Translations under genes and position numbers: made by a program
The notes under the pieces: model-generated
What the model saw: only the letters and a program-made list of their open reading frames with translations
The model's database searches: none
What the model was told of the DNA's origin: nothing
In this document: one piece after another, positions 1 through 7,813 of the stretch
Layout: the number at the start of each line of letters is the position of its first letter
How positions within the stretch are numbered: the first letter of the stretch is position 1
Assembly (NCBI GenBank): GCA_001983555.1
Contig: LJHE01000017.1
Location: 1 to 41,587 of the forward strand
Reading direction: 5' to 3'
DNA length: 41,587 nt
DNA from: Candidatus Epulonipiscioides gigas
GTDB lineage: Bacteria > Bacillota > Clostridia > Lachnospirales > Cellulosilyticaceae

Positions 1-1002
1 TCTATATATTGTTGTATGATTATATTCTTGAGAGCTTTTAAGAATACTAAATTGTTTATTACATTCATCTTTACCTATAGGTAGTTGTTGAGCTTCAAAA
101 CAGATACCATATCGAGCTTGATAAGTCTGGCCTCCAATAAGTTTTTTATAAGTTGGAAAATTACCACTATAAATTACAACACTATCATAAGTAGTATCCA
201 TAGTCATTTTACGTCCATTTTCTTCACAAATTAGTGTTACACAATCTTTTTTTAATCCATCATCTTTTTCTAATAAAAATGGATGGTCATATCCATTTGC
301 AAATGTAAGAGCAGTATCATTGATATCTTTTCCAATTTTTTTAGGAGCAGTAAAGTCAAAAGCTGAAGTTTCTTTTACATCTATTAAATTCCCAGTTGGA
401 ATTAACAGCTCATCGCATTCAGCAATAAAATTTGATTTGACAGTTAAAGTTTGCTCAAGCACATCTGATTTTGCATCACCTGAAAGATTAAAATAACTAT
501 GATTTGTAAGGTTTAGAAGAGTTGTTTTATCAGTCTGACCTGTGTAAGTAATTGAAAGAGCATTATCATCGGATAGCGTATATATAACGCTCACATTAAC
601 TTCGCCTGGAAAACCTTCATCACCATCTGGACTAACTAAACTAAGTGTTACACTATTATTTTCAAGATTTTCAATAATCCAAATTTTTTTATCAAAGCCA
701 CAAATACCACCATGTAAATTATTGTTATTATTATTTTCTGGCAATTTGTAAGTTACACCATCTAGTGTGAAATTTGCTCCTCCAATTCGTCCACTGGTTC
801 GACCAATAATTGCTCCAAAATAGCCTGGATTTTGAGCATACTCTTGATAATCTTCAAAGCCTAATACAACATTTTCAAACTTACCATATTTGTCTGGAAC
901 TATAATTTTTGTAATAATTCCACCAAGATTTAGTATTTCAACGCTCATATTGTTTTTATTAGTTAGAGTGATTATTTCAACTTCGTTATTATTAATTTTC
1001 AT
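1..1002 (-). CDS. galM: Aldose 1-epimerase (galactose mutarotase), C-terminus cut by window edge
   Basis: Interconverts alpha and beta anomers of galactose so that galactokinase receives the alpha form; cytoplasmic. The open frame runs from the ATG at 1002, preceded by CGAGGAG, off the left edge after 334 codons. The visible protein ends in EYNHTTIYR, which is close to the usual end of GalM (about 345 residues), so only a few residues are missing. Family motifs seen include NLTNHSYFNL, with the catalytic-region His, GRTSGRIGGA near residue 60, and YQARYGICFEAQQLP near the end. It is the last visible gene of the gal operon, 48 bases after galT. The identification is secure; the stop codon is not in the window. 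Confidence 0.95.
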   Translation of the reverse strand, partial: MKINNNEVEIITLTNKNNMSVEILNLGGIITKIIVPDKYGKFENVVLGFEDYQEYAQNPGYFGAIIGRTSGRIGGANFTLDGVTYKLPENNNNNNLHGGICGFDKKIWIIENLENNSVTLSLVSPDGDEGFPGEVNVSVIYTLSDDNALSITYTGQTDKTTLLNLTNHSYFNLSGDAKSDVLEQTLTVKSNFIAECDELLIPTGNLIDVKETSAFDFTAPKKIGKDINDTALTFANGYDHPFLLEKDDGLKKDCVTLICEENGRKMTMDTTYDSVVIYSGNFPTYKKLIGGQTYQARYGICFEAQQLPIGKDECNKQFSILKSSQEYNHTTIYR

Positions 1003-1050
1003 ATAATTCTCCTCGTATTAAAGGCAGTCTATAGACCGCCTTAATAATTA

Positions 1051-2508
1051 TTAGAAACTTTTAGTAAACTTCTTAAATGCAGCAATTCCTGTTTCATTAA
1101 GCTTAAACACACCAGCATCTTCAAGTACACGACTAAATTTATCACCAAGAGCTGATACTACATATTGCTCAATGTCATCAAGTTTAGAATATTTAAATTT
1201 CAATTCATCTGCCCAAGCTTTATGGTAATCAGCTACTTCATTTGATTTTCCTAAAATATAATTTTTAACAAATGTTAGTTCTTCTAAAAGACGGCCTGGT
1301 AAAACAGCAAGACCCATAACTTCAATTAAACCAATATTCTCTTTTTTGATATGATGAACATCTTTATGTGGGTGAAAAATTCCATCTGGAAACTCGTCAG
1401 TTTGACGATTATTTCTAAGCACCAAGTCCATTTCATAGTTCTCACCACGTCTTCTACATATCGGTGTGACTGTATTATGCGGTGTGCCATTTGTATTTGA
1501 CAAAATATCTTGCTCAGCATCACTATAGTTTCTCCAAGCATTTAAAATACGAGTACCAATTTTAACAAGAGATGCTTTATTTATGCTGCTTAATCTAATA
1601 GTTGAAAGCGGCCAATTTATGGCATAAGCTTTTACGTCTTGGTCATCAAGTTCAATATTAAAAAGCTTATTTGCATTTGTCATAGGGAACGTATAATTTC
1701 CACCTTGATAATGCTCATGAGATAAAATAGAGCCGCCAACAATTGGTAAATCCGCATTTGAACCTATAAAATAATGAGGGAGAACAGTTGTAAAATCAAG
1801 TAGAGTTTTAAAAGTTTCTTCATTAATTTGCATAGGTATATGACTTGTTGAAAGCACTATGCAATGCTCATTGTAATATAAATACGGAGAATATTGCATA
1901 CACCAATCTCTATTATTAAGTTGCATTCTGATCATTCTGTGATTTGCACGATCTGGATGATTTATTCGACCTTCATATCCTTCGTTTTCAACACATAAAA
2001 GACATTTAGGATATGATGAACTTGGAGCAAGTTTTTCTAGTGCAATTTGTTTAGGGTCTTTTTCTGGCTTTGAAAGATTAATTGTAAGCACAAGATTGCC
2101 ATATTTTGAGCTCGCATTATAAACTTTATTTTTTGCTATTCTATCTACCTTTATATAATTAGAACTTTTGCTTTGATTATAGAACCAATCTGTTGCAACT
2201 TTATTATCCATTTTATAAAAGCTCCAAAATTTTTCGTTTACTACAGATGGTTTATCTAAAAATAAATTCATAATTGTAGAAGAAAAAATATCTTTTGCTT
2301 GTAAATTATCATCTATAATACCATTTTTAATGGCTATTTCACAAATAGCATCAAGAGTGTCATATAAATTTAATGTGCATATGTCATCAAATTTTTCAGG
2401 CTCATCTTTTTTTAACATAGCAAGTATTCTGTTTTTAATATAAATTATATCTTCGTTTTTAATAAGTCCATTTTCAAGTCCTAGAGCAATTAGTCTATCT
2501 ATTAACAT
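1051..2508 (-). CDS. galT: UTP/UDP-glucose--hexose-1-phosphate uridylyltransferase, class II GalT
   Basis: Transfers UMP between UDP-glucose and galactose-1-phosphate in the Leloir pathway. The protein is 485 residues, the long Gram-positive (class II) form rather than the roughly 350-residue E. coli type. The nucleotidyl-transfer region is visible as SHEHYQGG at residues 263-270, and a PKCLLC motif lies near 167-172. I chose the ATG at 2508 because GGGAG sits 7 bases upstream. The frame is open further upstream to 2574, but that extension would overlap the galE coding end and has no ribosome site. It lies 13 bases after galE in one operon with galK, galE and galM. Confidence 0.95.
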   Translation of the reverse strand: MLIDRLIALGLENGLIKNEDIIYIKNRILAMLKKDEPEKFDDICTLNLYDTLDAICEIAIKNGIIDDNLQAKDIFSSTIMNLFLDKPSVVNEKFWSFYKMDNKVATDWFYNQSKSSNYIKVDRIAKNKVYNASSKYGNLVLTINLSKPEKDPKQIALEKLAPSSSYPKCLLCVENEGYEGRINHPDRANHRMIRMQLNNRDWCMQYSPYLYYNEHCIVLSTSHIPMQINEETFKTLLDFTTVLPHYFIGSNADLPIVGGSILSHEHYQGGNYTFPMTNANKLFNIELDDQDVKAYAINWPLSTIRLSSINKASLVKIGTRILNAWRNYSDAEQDILSNTNGTPHNTVTPICRRRGENYEMDLVLRNNRQTDEFPDGIFHPHKDVHHIKKENIGLIEVMGLAVLPGRLLEELTFVKNYILGKSNEVADYHKAWADELKFKYSKLDDIEQYVVSALGDKFSRVLEDAGVFKLNETGIAAFKKFTKSF

Positions 2509-2521
2509 TATGAATCTCCCT

Positions 2522-3511
2522 TTACGAATTATATCCATTTGGATTAGATTTATGCCATGCCCAAGCAGTACCAATGATATCTTTTACATCAGTAAATTTA
2601 GGCTCCCAACCAAGAACTTCCTTTGCTTTAGCAGACGAAGCAATTAATGATGCTGGGTCTCCTGCTCGTCTTGTACCATATACAAGTGGAATAGGATGAC
2701 CTGTAACTTCTCTTGCTGCTACAATCATTTCATTAACTGAATAACCAGTACTACTTCCAAGATTAAAGAAATTATTTTCTCCTCCATTCATTAGATATTT
2801 CATAGCTAAAATATGAGCTTGAATTAAATCAGTAATATGAATATAATCTCTCACACAAGTTCCGTCAGCAGTATCATAATCATTACCATAAATTGTAATG
2901 TGTTCTCTTTGATTACGTGGAACTTGAAGTATTATTGGAATAAGATGTGTCTCAGGATTATGAGCTTCACCAATTCCTCCTTCTTTATCTGCTCCTGCAA
3001 CATTAAAATATCTAAGACAAACATAGTGTAAGTCATGAGCTACACTAGTCCACTTAAGCATTTTTTCAATAGCAAGCTTTGTTTCTCCATACGTGTTTGT
3101 TGGGTTAGTTGGAGTTTCTTCTGTAATAGGCATAATTTTAACATCGCCATAAGTTGCAGCAGTTGAACTAAAGACAATATACTTAACACCAAATTTTAAC
3201 ATTACAGAAAGCAAACTTTCAGCTCCACCAACATTATTGCTATAATATTTTAAAGGTTTTTCCATAGATTCGCCAACAAGAGAATTGGCTGCAAAATGCA
3301 TAACACCATCTATTTTTTCTTTTTGAAAAACTTCTTCAAGTTTTTGTGTATCTCGTATATCTACATGATAAAATGGAACTTCTTTTGGCACAGATGCTCT
3401 AAATCCAGTTTCAAGACTGTCAACTACCACTACTTCGTAACCCTCACGCAAAAGTCCACGTACTGCATGGGAACCAATATATCCAGCTCCACCAACTACT
3501 AAAATCTTCAT
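2522..3511 (-). CDS. galE: UDP-glucose 4-epimerase
   Basis: Interconverts UDP-galactose and UDP-glucose with bound NAD; cytoplasmic. The 329-residue extended SDR protein has the Rossmann motif GGAGYIG at residues 7-13, the SSTAATYG stretch at 115-122 and the catalytic Tyr/Lys in YGETK at 141-145. Its length is normal for the family. It starts 3 bases after the galK stop and is followed 13 bases later by galT, so it is the second gene of the galK-galE-galT-galM operon. Besides Leloir flux it can also supply UDP-galactose for surface polysaccharides. Nothing unusual was noticed. Confidence 0.97.
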   Translation of the reverse strand: MKILVVGGAGYIGSHAVRGLLREGYEVVVVDSLETGFRASVPKEVPFYHVDIRDTQKLEEVFQKEKIDGVMHFAANSLVGESMEKPLKYYSNNVGGAESLLSVMLKFGVKYIVFSSTAATYGDVKIMPITEETPTNPTNTYGETKLAIEKMLKWTSVAHDLHYVCLRYFNVAGADKEGGIGEAHNPETHLIPIILQVPRNQREHITIYGNDYDTADGTCVRDYIHITDLIQAHILAMKYLMNGGENNFFNLGSSTGYSVNEMIVAAREVTGHPIPLVYGTRRAGDPASLIASSAKAKEVLGWEPKFTDVKDIIGTAWAWHKSNPNGYNS

Positions 3512-3514
3512 AAA

Positions 3515-4678
3515 CTAAATTTCCTCCTTTTCTAATTTAGTTGGACCATCACCAATTTTTGCAATATAAAATGAAGCTTCATAGCCAATTTTATCTGCAT
3601 AAATTTTACCAACTTTTTCAATAAATTTATCTATTTTGTCATTTTCCACAATAGCAAGTGAGCAACCACCAAAGCCTGCTCCCGTCATTCTAGCACCTAA
3701 AACACCTTCTTGTTGCTGAGCAGCTTCAACAAGTGTATCAAGCTCTACACCTGTAACTTCATAATCTTCTTTTAAAGATTTATGAGAACCATTTAAAAGC
3801 TTTCCAAACTCAACTAAATCATTATTTTTAAATGCCTCAGCCGATGCTTTTGTACGAATATTTTCTGTTATAGCATGATGAGTTCTTTTGTATTCATTTT
3901 CTGTAAGTAAATCTTTGTTTTGTTCTAATTCTTCAACTGTAATTTCACACAAAGTATCAGCATTAATTTTAACTTTAAGCTTTTCTAATGCACTTTCGCA
4001 TTCTGCACGGCGCTCATTATATTTAGAGTCAGCAAGTTCACGACGCTTATTTGTATTCATAATTACAATTTTTGTATTAGGCATAGATACAGGAATATAG
4101 TTATACTCTAATGTATTGCAATCTAATAAAATAGCTGTATCTTTTTTTCCAAGTGAAATAGCAAATTGATCCATAATTCCGCTATTTACTCCAATATATT
4201 CATTTTCAACTTTTTTACCAAGCAGAGCAGCTTCAACTTTGGATATTGGGAGCTCAAATAACGACTTAAATATTTGTATAAATAAGAGCTCAAGTGATGC
4301 AGAAGAAGAAAGACCAGATCCATTTGGAATATTTCCATAAACAACCACATCAAAACCAGTATTAATTTGTGAATATTTTTCACGCAAAAATTTAGTTACT
4401 CCTTTAACATAATTTACCCAATTATCTTTTTTATCATACTCAAGATTATTGATATTAAATTCTATTAAGCCAAGCTCTGGAAAATTTTGTGAATAACAAC
4501 GTACCAGATCATCGTTTCTTTTTGTAACGGCTGCATAAGTGCCAATTGTTATAGGACATGGGAACACTAATCCGCCATTGTAATCGATATGCTCACCAAT
4601 GAGATTTATTCGTCCTGGTGAAAAATAAATTGCAGTTGGTTCTTTTTCAAAAATTTTTACAAAACATTCTTTTAGCAT
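3515..4678 (-). CDS. galK: Galactokinase
   Basis: Phosphorylates alpha-D-galactose to galactose-1-phosphate with ATP, the committed Leloir step. The 387-residue GHMP kinase shows the galactokinase signature GRINLIGEHIDYNGG at residues 22-36, the ATP loop PNGSGLSSSASLE near 118-130 and the C-terminal GHMP motif MTGAGFGGCSLA. The start at 4678 is fixed by a strong AAGGAGG at 4685-4691. As first gene of the operon it is served by the promoter at 4701-4729. No sugar transporter or GalR-type regulator is in the window; either may lie beyond the left edge. Confidence 0.97.
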   Translation of the reverse strand: MLKECFVKIFEKEPTAIYFSPGRINLIGEHIDYNGGLVFPCPITIGTYAAVTKRNDDLVRCYSQNFPELGLIEFNINNLEYDKKDNWVNYVKGVTKFLREKYSQINTGFDVVVYGNIPNGSGLSSSASLELLFIQIFKSLFELPISKVEAALLGKKVENEYIGVNSGIMDQFAISLGKKDTAILLDCNTLEYNYIPVSMPNTKIVIMNTNKRRELADSKYNERRAECESALEKLKVKINADTLCEITVEELEQNKDLLTENEYKRTHHAITENIRTKASAEAFKNNDLVEFGKLLNGSHKSLKEDYEVTGVELDTLVEAAQQQEGVLGARMTGAGFGGCSLAIVENDKIDKFIEKVGKIYADKIGYEASFYIAKIGDGPTKLEKEEI

Positions 4679-4700
4679 AATAAGCCTCCTTAGTCGTTAC

Positions 4701-4729
4701 ATAATAAACCTATATAGTTTATTTTACAA
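4701..4729 (-). promoter_or_regulatory. Sigma-A-type promoter of the gal operon with a near-palindrome in the spacer
   Basis: On the minus strand, TTGTAA (4724-4729) and TATTAT (4701-4706) are separated by exactly 17 bases, about 10 bases upstream of the galK ribosome site. The spacer holds an imperfect inverted repeat (AAAC-TATATA-GGTTT, about 4706-4720), a plausible repressor site. Promoter call by consensus; the operator idea is inference. Confidence 0.7.
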
Positions 4730-4845
4730 ATTAATTATATAATTTAAAAGAACACAATACAAGTATATTCCAGGTATTTTTTAAAAAAATTATAAAAATA
4801 GTTGAAAATACATTACAATAGCATTACAAAAATAAAAAAATAGTA

Positions 4846-4874
4846 TTGCAAAGCCATTGAATAGCATATATAAT
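4846..4874 (+). promoter_or_regulatory. Sigma-A-type promoter for the PepSY/Asp-rich gene cluster
   Basis: TTGCAA (4846-4851), a 17-base spacer and a perfect TATAAT (4869-4874) lie 34 bases upstream of the ATG at 4909, with GAAGGAG as ribosome site. The same 230-base divergent region serves galK on the other strand. A short direct repeat CATTACAA occurs twice around 4811-4829 and could bind a regulator. Confidence 0.75.
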
Positions 4875-4908
4875 TATTACGTACTTTTAATAGTGAAGGA
4901 GATAAATT

Positions 4909-5841
4909 ATGAAAAAAATGTATTTTATTATGGCTTTATGTTTGGCAACTACTAGTACTATGGCTACGGGAATTGCTCCAAGTACTAGCAATTACATCAG
5001 TAAATCACAAGCAAAACAAATTGCACTTGCAAATGCAGGAGTAAGTGCTCAAGATGCTATTTTTGTAAAAACAGAGATTGATAATGAAAATGGAAAACAA
5101 GAAATAGATATAGAATTTTTTACACAAACAACAATTAATGGAGTTCCTGTATATAAAGAATATGATTATGATTTAAATGCTTTTACAGGCGAGATTATTT
5201 CGCGTGATATGGATATTGAAGAATTTAATAATCATATTAGTGATACAGATTATGATGGTGTAGGTGATATATATGATGGCTACAATAATAATGTAGTTGG
5301 AGCTAATACATATATTAGTGAGGCAGAAGCCAAGCAGTTTGCTTTAAAGCATGCTGGTGTAAATATGCAAGATGCAGTATTTATAAAAACAGAGCTTGAC
5401 ACTAATGATGGAAAACCAGAAATAGAGATAGAATTTTTTATACGTTCATTTTTAAATGGTATACCAGTGTATAAAGAATATGACTACGATTTAGATGCTC
5501 TAACAGGAACTGTTATTTCAGCAGATATCGATATTGAAAATTTTAATGATGATGATGACGACAGATGGGATGATGATGATCGGTATGACTGGGATGACGA
5601 TGATGATGATGATGATGATGACTGGGACGACAGATACGATGACGACGACGATGATGATGACTGGGACGACAGATACGATGACGACGATGATGACGATGAC
5701 TGGGACGACAGATACGATGATGACGATGATGATGACGACTGGGACGACAGATACGATGATGACGATGATGATGATGACGATGATGATGATGATGACGACT
5801 GGGACGACGATGATGACGACGATGATAGATGGGACGATTAG
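4909..5841 (+). CDS. Secreted double-PepSY protein with long Asp-rich W/R/Y repeat tail
   Basis: A 310-residue protein with no function I can name. Residues 1-19 are a signal peptide (charged MKKM, hydrophobic core, cleavage likely after STMA), so it should be exported. Residues 29-105 and 134-210 are two PepSY domains (pattern YIS-x4-AKQIAL-x-NAGV, then YKEYDYDL-x4-TGEIIS). The linker between them contains DTDYDGVGDIYD (112-123), which fits the thrombospondin type-3 calcium loop DxDxDGxxDxxD. From about residue 214 to the end the protein is almost entirely Asp, broken by WDDRY in units of roughly 13 residues, ending DRWDD. The tail is extremely acidic and should be disordered or metal-bound. 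Family knowledge links PepSY domains to secreted protease inhibition or extracellular binding; a role here is inference. It is followed by a paralogue at 5894. Confidence 0.85.
   Translation: MKKMYFIMALCLATTSTMATGIAPSTSNYISKSQAKQIALANAGVSAQDAIFVKTEIDNENGKQEIDIEFFTQTTINGVPVYKEYDYDLNAFTGEIISRDMDIEEFNNHISDTDYDGVGDIYDGYNNNVVGANTYISEAEAKQFALKHAGVNMQDAVFIKTELDTNDGKPEIEIEFFIRSFLNGIPVYKEYDYDLDALTGTVISADIDIENFNDDDDDRWDDDDRYDWDDDDDDDDDDWDDRYDDDDDDDDWDDRYDDDDDDDDWDDRYDDDDDDDDWDDRYDDDDDDDDDDDDDDDWDDDDDDDDRWDD
5552..5837 (+). repeat. GAY-trinucleotide coding repeat tract (first gene)
   Basis: The tail of the first PepSY gene is built of GAT/GAC codons in 39-base units encoding D8-WDDRY, with GAT and GAC mixed so that the DNA is less regular than the protein. 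Because GAY repeats rarely make stop codons, other frames are open too. The tract is a likely site of slippage and of assembly error. Confidence 0.85.
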
Positions 5842-5893
5842 TTAATCATTGTACCAATTAAAACGTTGAATTTATTATGAAGGGAGATATTTA

Positions 5894-6730
5894 ATGAAAA
5901 AATTAGCTTTACTTGTAGCATTATGTTTATCAACTACTAATCTTGTCGCAACAACAATTAATACTACTGGATATATAAGTGAATCAACAGCAAAACAAAT
6001 TGCTCTTACAAATGCAGGAGTAAATGATCAAGATGCAATTTTTATAAAAACAGAGCTGGATATTGAAAATGGAAAACCAGAAATAGAAGTAGAATTTTAT
6101 ACAAAGATAATAGCTAATGGAGCGTCTATTTATAAAGAATATGATTATTCTTTAGATGCTCTAACAGGAGCAATTATTTCAAGTGATTTAGATATTGAAG
6201 AATTTCATAATGGTGTTAATACTGCGAATAATAATGTGGTTGTTACGAATCAACCCCCAGTAGCAAATAATCCTTATTATAACTGGGACGACAGATATGA
6301 TGACGACTGGGATGACGACAGATATGACGATGATTGGGACGACGGATATAATGACGACTGGGATGACGGATATAATGACGACGATTGGGACGACGGATAT
6401 AATGACGACTGGGATGACGACAGATATGACGACGATTGGGACGATAGATATGATGACGATTGGGACGACGGATATGATGACAACTGGGATGATGACAGAT
6501 ATGACGACGATTGGGACGACGTATATGATGACAACTGGGATGACGACGACTGGGACGACGGAGATGATGACGACTGGGACGACAGATATGACGACGATTG
6601 GGATGACAGATATGACGATGATTGGGATGACAGATATGACGATGATTGGGACGACAGATATGACGATGATTGGGACGACAGATATGACGATGATTGGGAC
6701 GATGATGATGACGATAGATGGGACGATTAG
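5894..6730 (+). CDS. Secreted single-PepSY protein with DDWDDRYD repeat tail
   Basis: A 278-residue paralogue of the preceding gene. It has a signal peptide at residues 1-19, one PepSY domain at about 27-103 that aligns closely with both domains of its neighbour, and a short linker (104-129) containing QPPVANNPYY. An Asp-rich tail of about 150 residues follows. The tail unit is 8 residues, DDWDDRYD, with variants GYND, VYDD and GYDD in the middle and near-identical units at the end. This pattern suggests recent expansion at the 3' side. Both tails end in the same DDDDRWDD. The ribosome site GAAGGGAG precedes the ATG, 52 bases after the first gene, so the two are probably co-transcribed. Function unknown; the repeated Trp, Tyr and Arg within poly-Asp imply more than a simple acidic spacer. 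Confidence 0.85.
   Translation: MKKLALLVALCLSTTNLVATTINTTGYISESTAKQIALTNAGVNDQDAIFIKTELDIENGKPEIEVEFYTKIIANGASIYKEYDYSLDALTGAIISSDLDIEEFHNGVNTANNNVVVTNQPPVANNPYYNWDDRYDDDWDDDRYDDDWDDGYNDDWDDGYNDDDWDDGYNDDWDDDRYDDDWDDRYDDDWDDGYDDNWDDDRYDDDWDDVYDDNWDDDDWDDGDDDDWDDRYDDDWDDRYDDDWDDRYDDDWDDRYDDDWDDRYDDDWDDDDDDRWDD
6281..6727 (+). repeat. 24-base tandem coding repeat (second gene)
   Basis: Units of about 24 bases such as GACGATGATTGGGACGACAG + ATAT recur through the tail. Those near 6590-6700 are almost identical, while the earlier ones vary. The complementary strand is also open across the whole tract (6188-6760), a by-product of the repeat. Confidence 0.85.
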
Positions 6731-6810
6731 TATTATTTTAGCAAACCTGTGAGTAGCCAATAATGCTTATTATACGATGATTAGGATAATTAATTAGAGA
6801 GGGGCTTTAT

Positions 6811-6980
6811 ATGAAAAAAACATTAATTACAGCTTTAAGCTTAGCAATTAGTACTTCTGTTATGGCAACTGGAATATTAATGATTTAGATGATGACGATA
6901 TAGATGACGATGATATAAATGATGATATAGATGACGATGTAGAAGATGATATAGAAGATGATGAAGATTTAGACGATTAA
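6811..6980 (+). pseudogene. Third paralogue: signal peptide plus acidic tail, PepSY lost, frameshifted
   Basis: A good ribosome site (GAGAGGGG) precedes ATG 6811, which opens a signal peptide like those of the two neighbours (MKKTLITALSLAIS... ending VMATG). That frame stops at 6886-6888 after 25 codons. From 6879 another frame (shifted by two bases) reads NDLDDDDIDDDDINDDIDDD... and ends at 6980 in EDLDD. One base change in length near 6871-6881 would join them into a protein of about 56 residues with no PepSY domain. It is either a frameshifted decayed copy or a deliberate minimal member with a sequence error. It lies 80 bases after the second gene and ahead of a strong terminator, so it is probably the last gene of the cluster. 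Confidence 0.65.
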
Positions 6981-6983
6981 TAT

Positions 6984-7035
6984 AAAAGGGGATGTCGCTT
7001 TTAGGAAAAAATAAACCTAGGCGACACCCCTTTTT
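6984..7035 (+). terminator. Rho-independent terminator closing the PepSY cluster
   Basis: AAAAGGGGATGTCGC (6984-6998) pairs with GCGACACCCCTTTTT (7021-7035), with one bulged A. TAGG/CCTA can extend the helix inward. The T-run follows the helix on the plus strand. It sits just after the third paralogue. Confidence 0.88.
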
Positions 7036-7116
7036 GTGATCTTACTTAACTTTTAAAAATTGGCATAATGTTTTTAATACAGATGATATCAGGTTTTATG
7101 TTCTTGAATTTTATTA

Positions 7117-7155
7117 GAGCTATCACACCAATTATTATTTTAGTGCGACAGCCTC
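7117..7155 (-). terminator. Hairpin downstream of cysE, probable terminator
   Basis: On the minus strand GAGGCTGTCGCAC and GTGTGATAGCTC form about 12 pairs with two G-U pairs and one bulge, 11 bases past the cysE stop. The run after it (TAATAAAATT) is only weakly U-rich, so terminator strength is uncertain. Confidence 0.55.
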
Positions 7156-7165
7156 AATAAAGTAT

Positions 7166-7726
7166 TCATTTATGATTAGTTTTTGATCTAATTGGAATTT
7201 CAACTCTTTTACCTTCAAGCTTTACGATTTTTCCAGGGCAACCAATAACTGTAGAATTTTTAGGGACATCACCAAGGACTACAGCATTAGCTCCAACTTT
7301 GCTATTTTCACCAATCGTTATATTACCAATTATTTTACATCCTGCTGACAACATAACATTGTTTTGTATGGTGGGATGACGTTTGCCAGTATGTTTACCT
7401 GTTCCGCCAAGAGTGACTTGATGGAATATCATAACATCATCACCAACTATGCTTGTTTCTCCTATAACAATACCAATTCCATGGTCAATAAATAATCTTT
7501 TACCAATTTTTGCTGCGGGATGAATTTCTATGCCTGTAATAATTCGTGATATTTGCGATAATACTCTTGAGATAAAGTGAAAATTATTGTTCCAAAGTAG
7601 ATGTGCAACTCTATATACGGCTATCGCATGAATACCTGGATAAGTGAGCAATATTAAGATGGTATTTGTTGCCGCAGGGTCTTTTTCTTTATAAGTATCA
7701 ACTACTTCCTTTAATATATTAAACAT
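7166..7726 (-). CDS. cysE: Serine O-acetyltransferase
   Basis: Makes O-acetylserine from serine and acetyl-CoA, the substrate of the neighbouring CysK. The protein of 186 residues has a short N-terminal helical part (DPAATNTILILLTYPG) and a left-handed beta-helix hexapeptide domain containing IDHGIGIVIGETSIVGDDV, HQVTLGGTG and KRHPTIQNNVMLSAG. I place the start at 7726 because TTGGAGCG lies 6 bases before that ATG. An in-frame ATG at 7768 would add 14 residues but has no ribosome site. The short N-terminus is the compact Gram-positive form. It follows cysK by 87 bases in the same direction, so the two form the usual cysteine-synthesis pair. Confidence 0.95.
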   Translation of the reverse strand: MFNILKEVVDTYKEKDPAATNTILILLTYPGIHAIAVYRVAHLLWNNNFHFISRVLSQISRIITGIEIHPAAKIGKRLFIDHGIGIVIGETSIVGDDVMIFHQVTLGGTGKHTGKRHPTIQNNVMLSAGCKIIGNITIGENSKVGANAVVLGDVPKNSTVIGCPGKIVKLEGKRVEIPIRSKTNHK

Positions 7727-7813
7727 TTTTCGCTCCAATCTGTTATTATTAAAGCAATCTAATTTCATAAATGATATATTGTAAAATAGGGAGCAATATA
7801 GACGTTACTTATT

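Noticed and set aside
5534-5845. Plus-strand Met/Thr-rich frame across the first repeat tract
   Set aside because: It is a frame shadow of GAT/GAC repeats (ATG read from GATGAT) and lies fully inside the real gene.
5552-6727. Repeat tracts as a CRISPR array
   Set aside because: The units are short, contiguous and coding, with no unique spacers between them.
6188-6760. 190-codon minus-strand frame with VVPIVVISV repeats
   Set aside because: It is the complement of the Asp-rich repeat in the plus-strand gene, and it has no ribosome site or start context.
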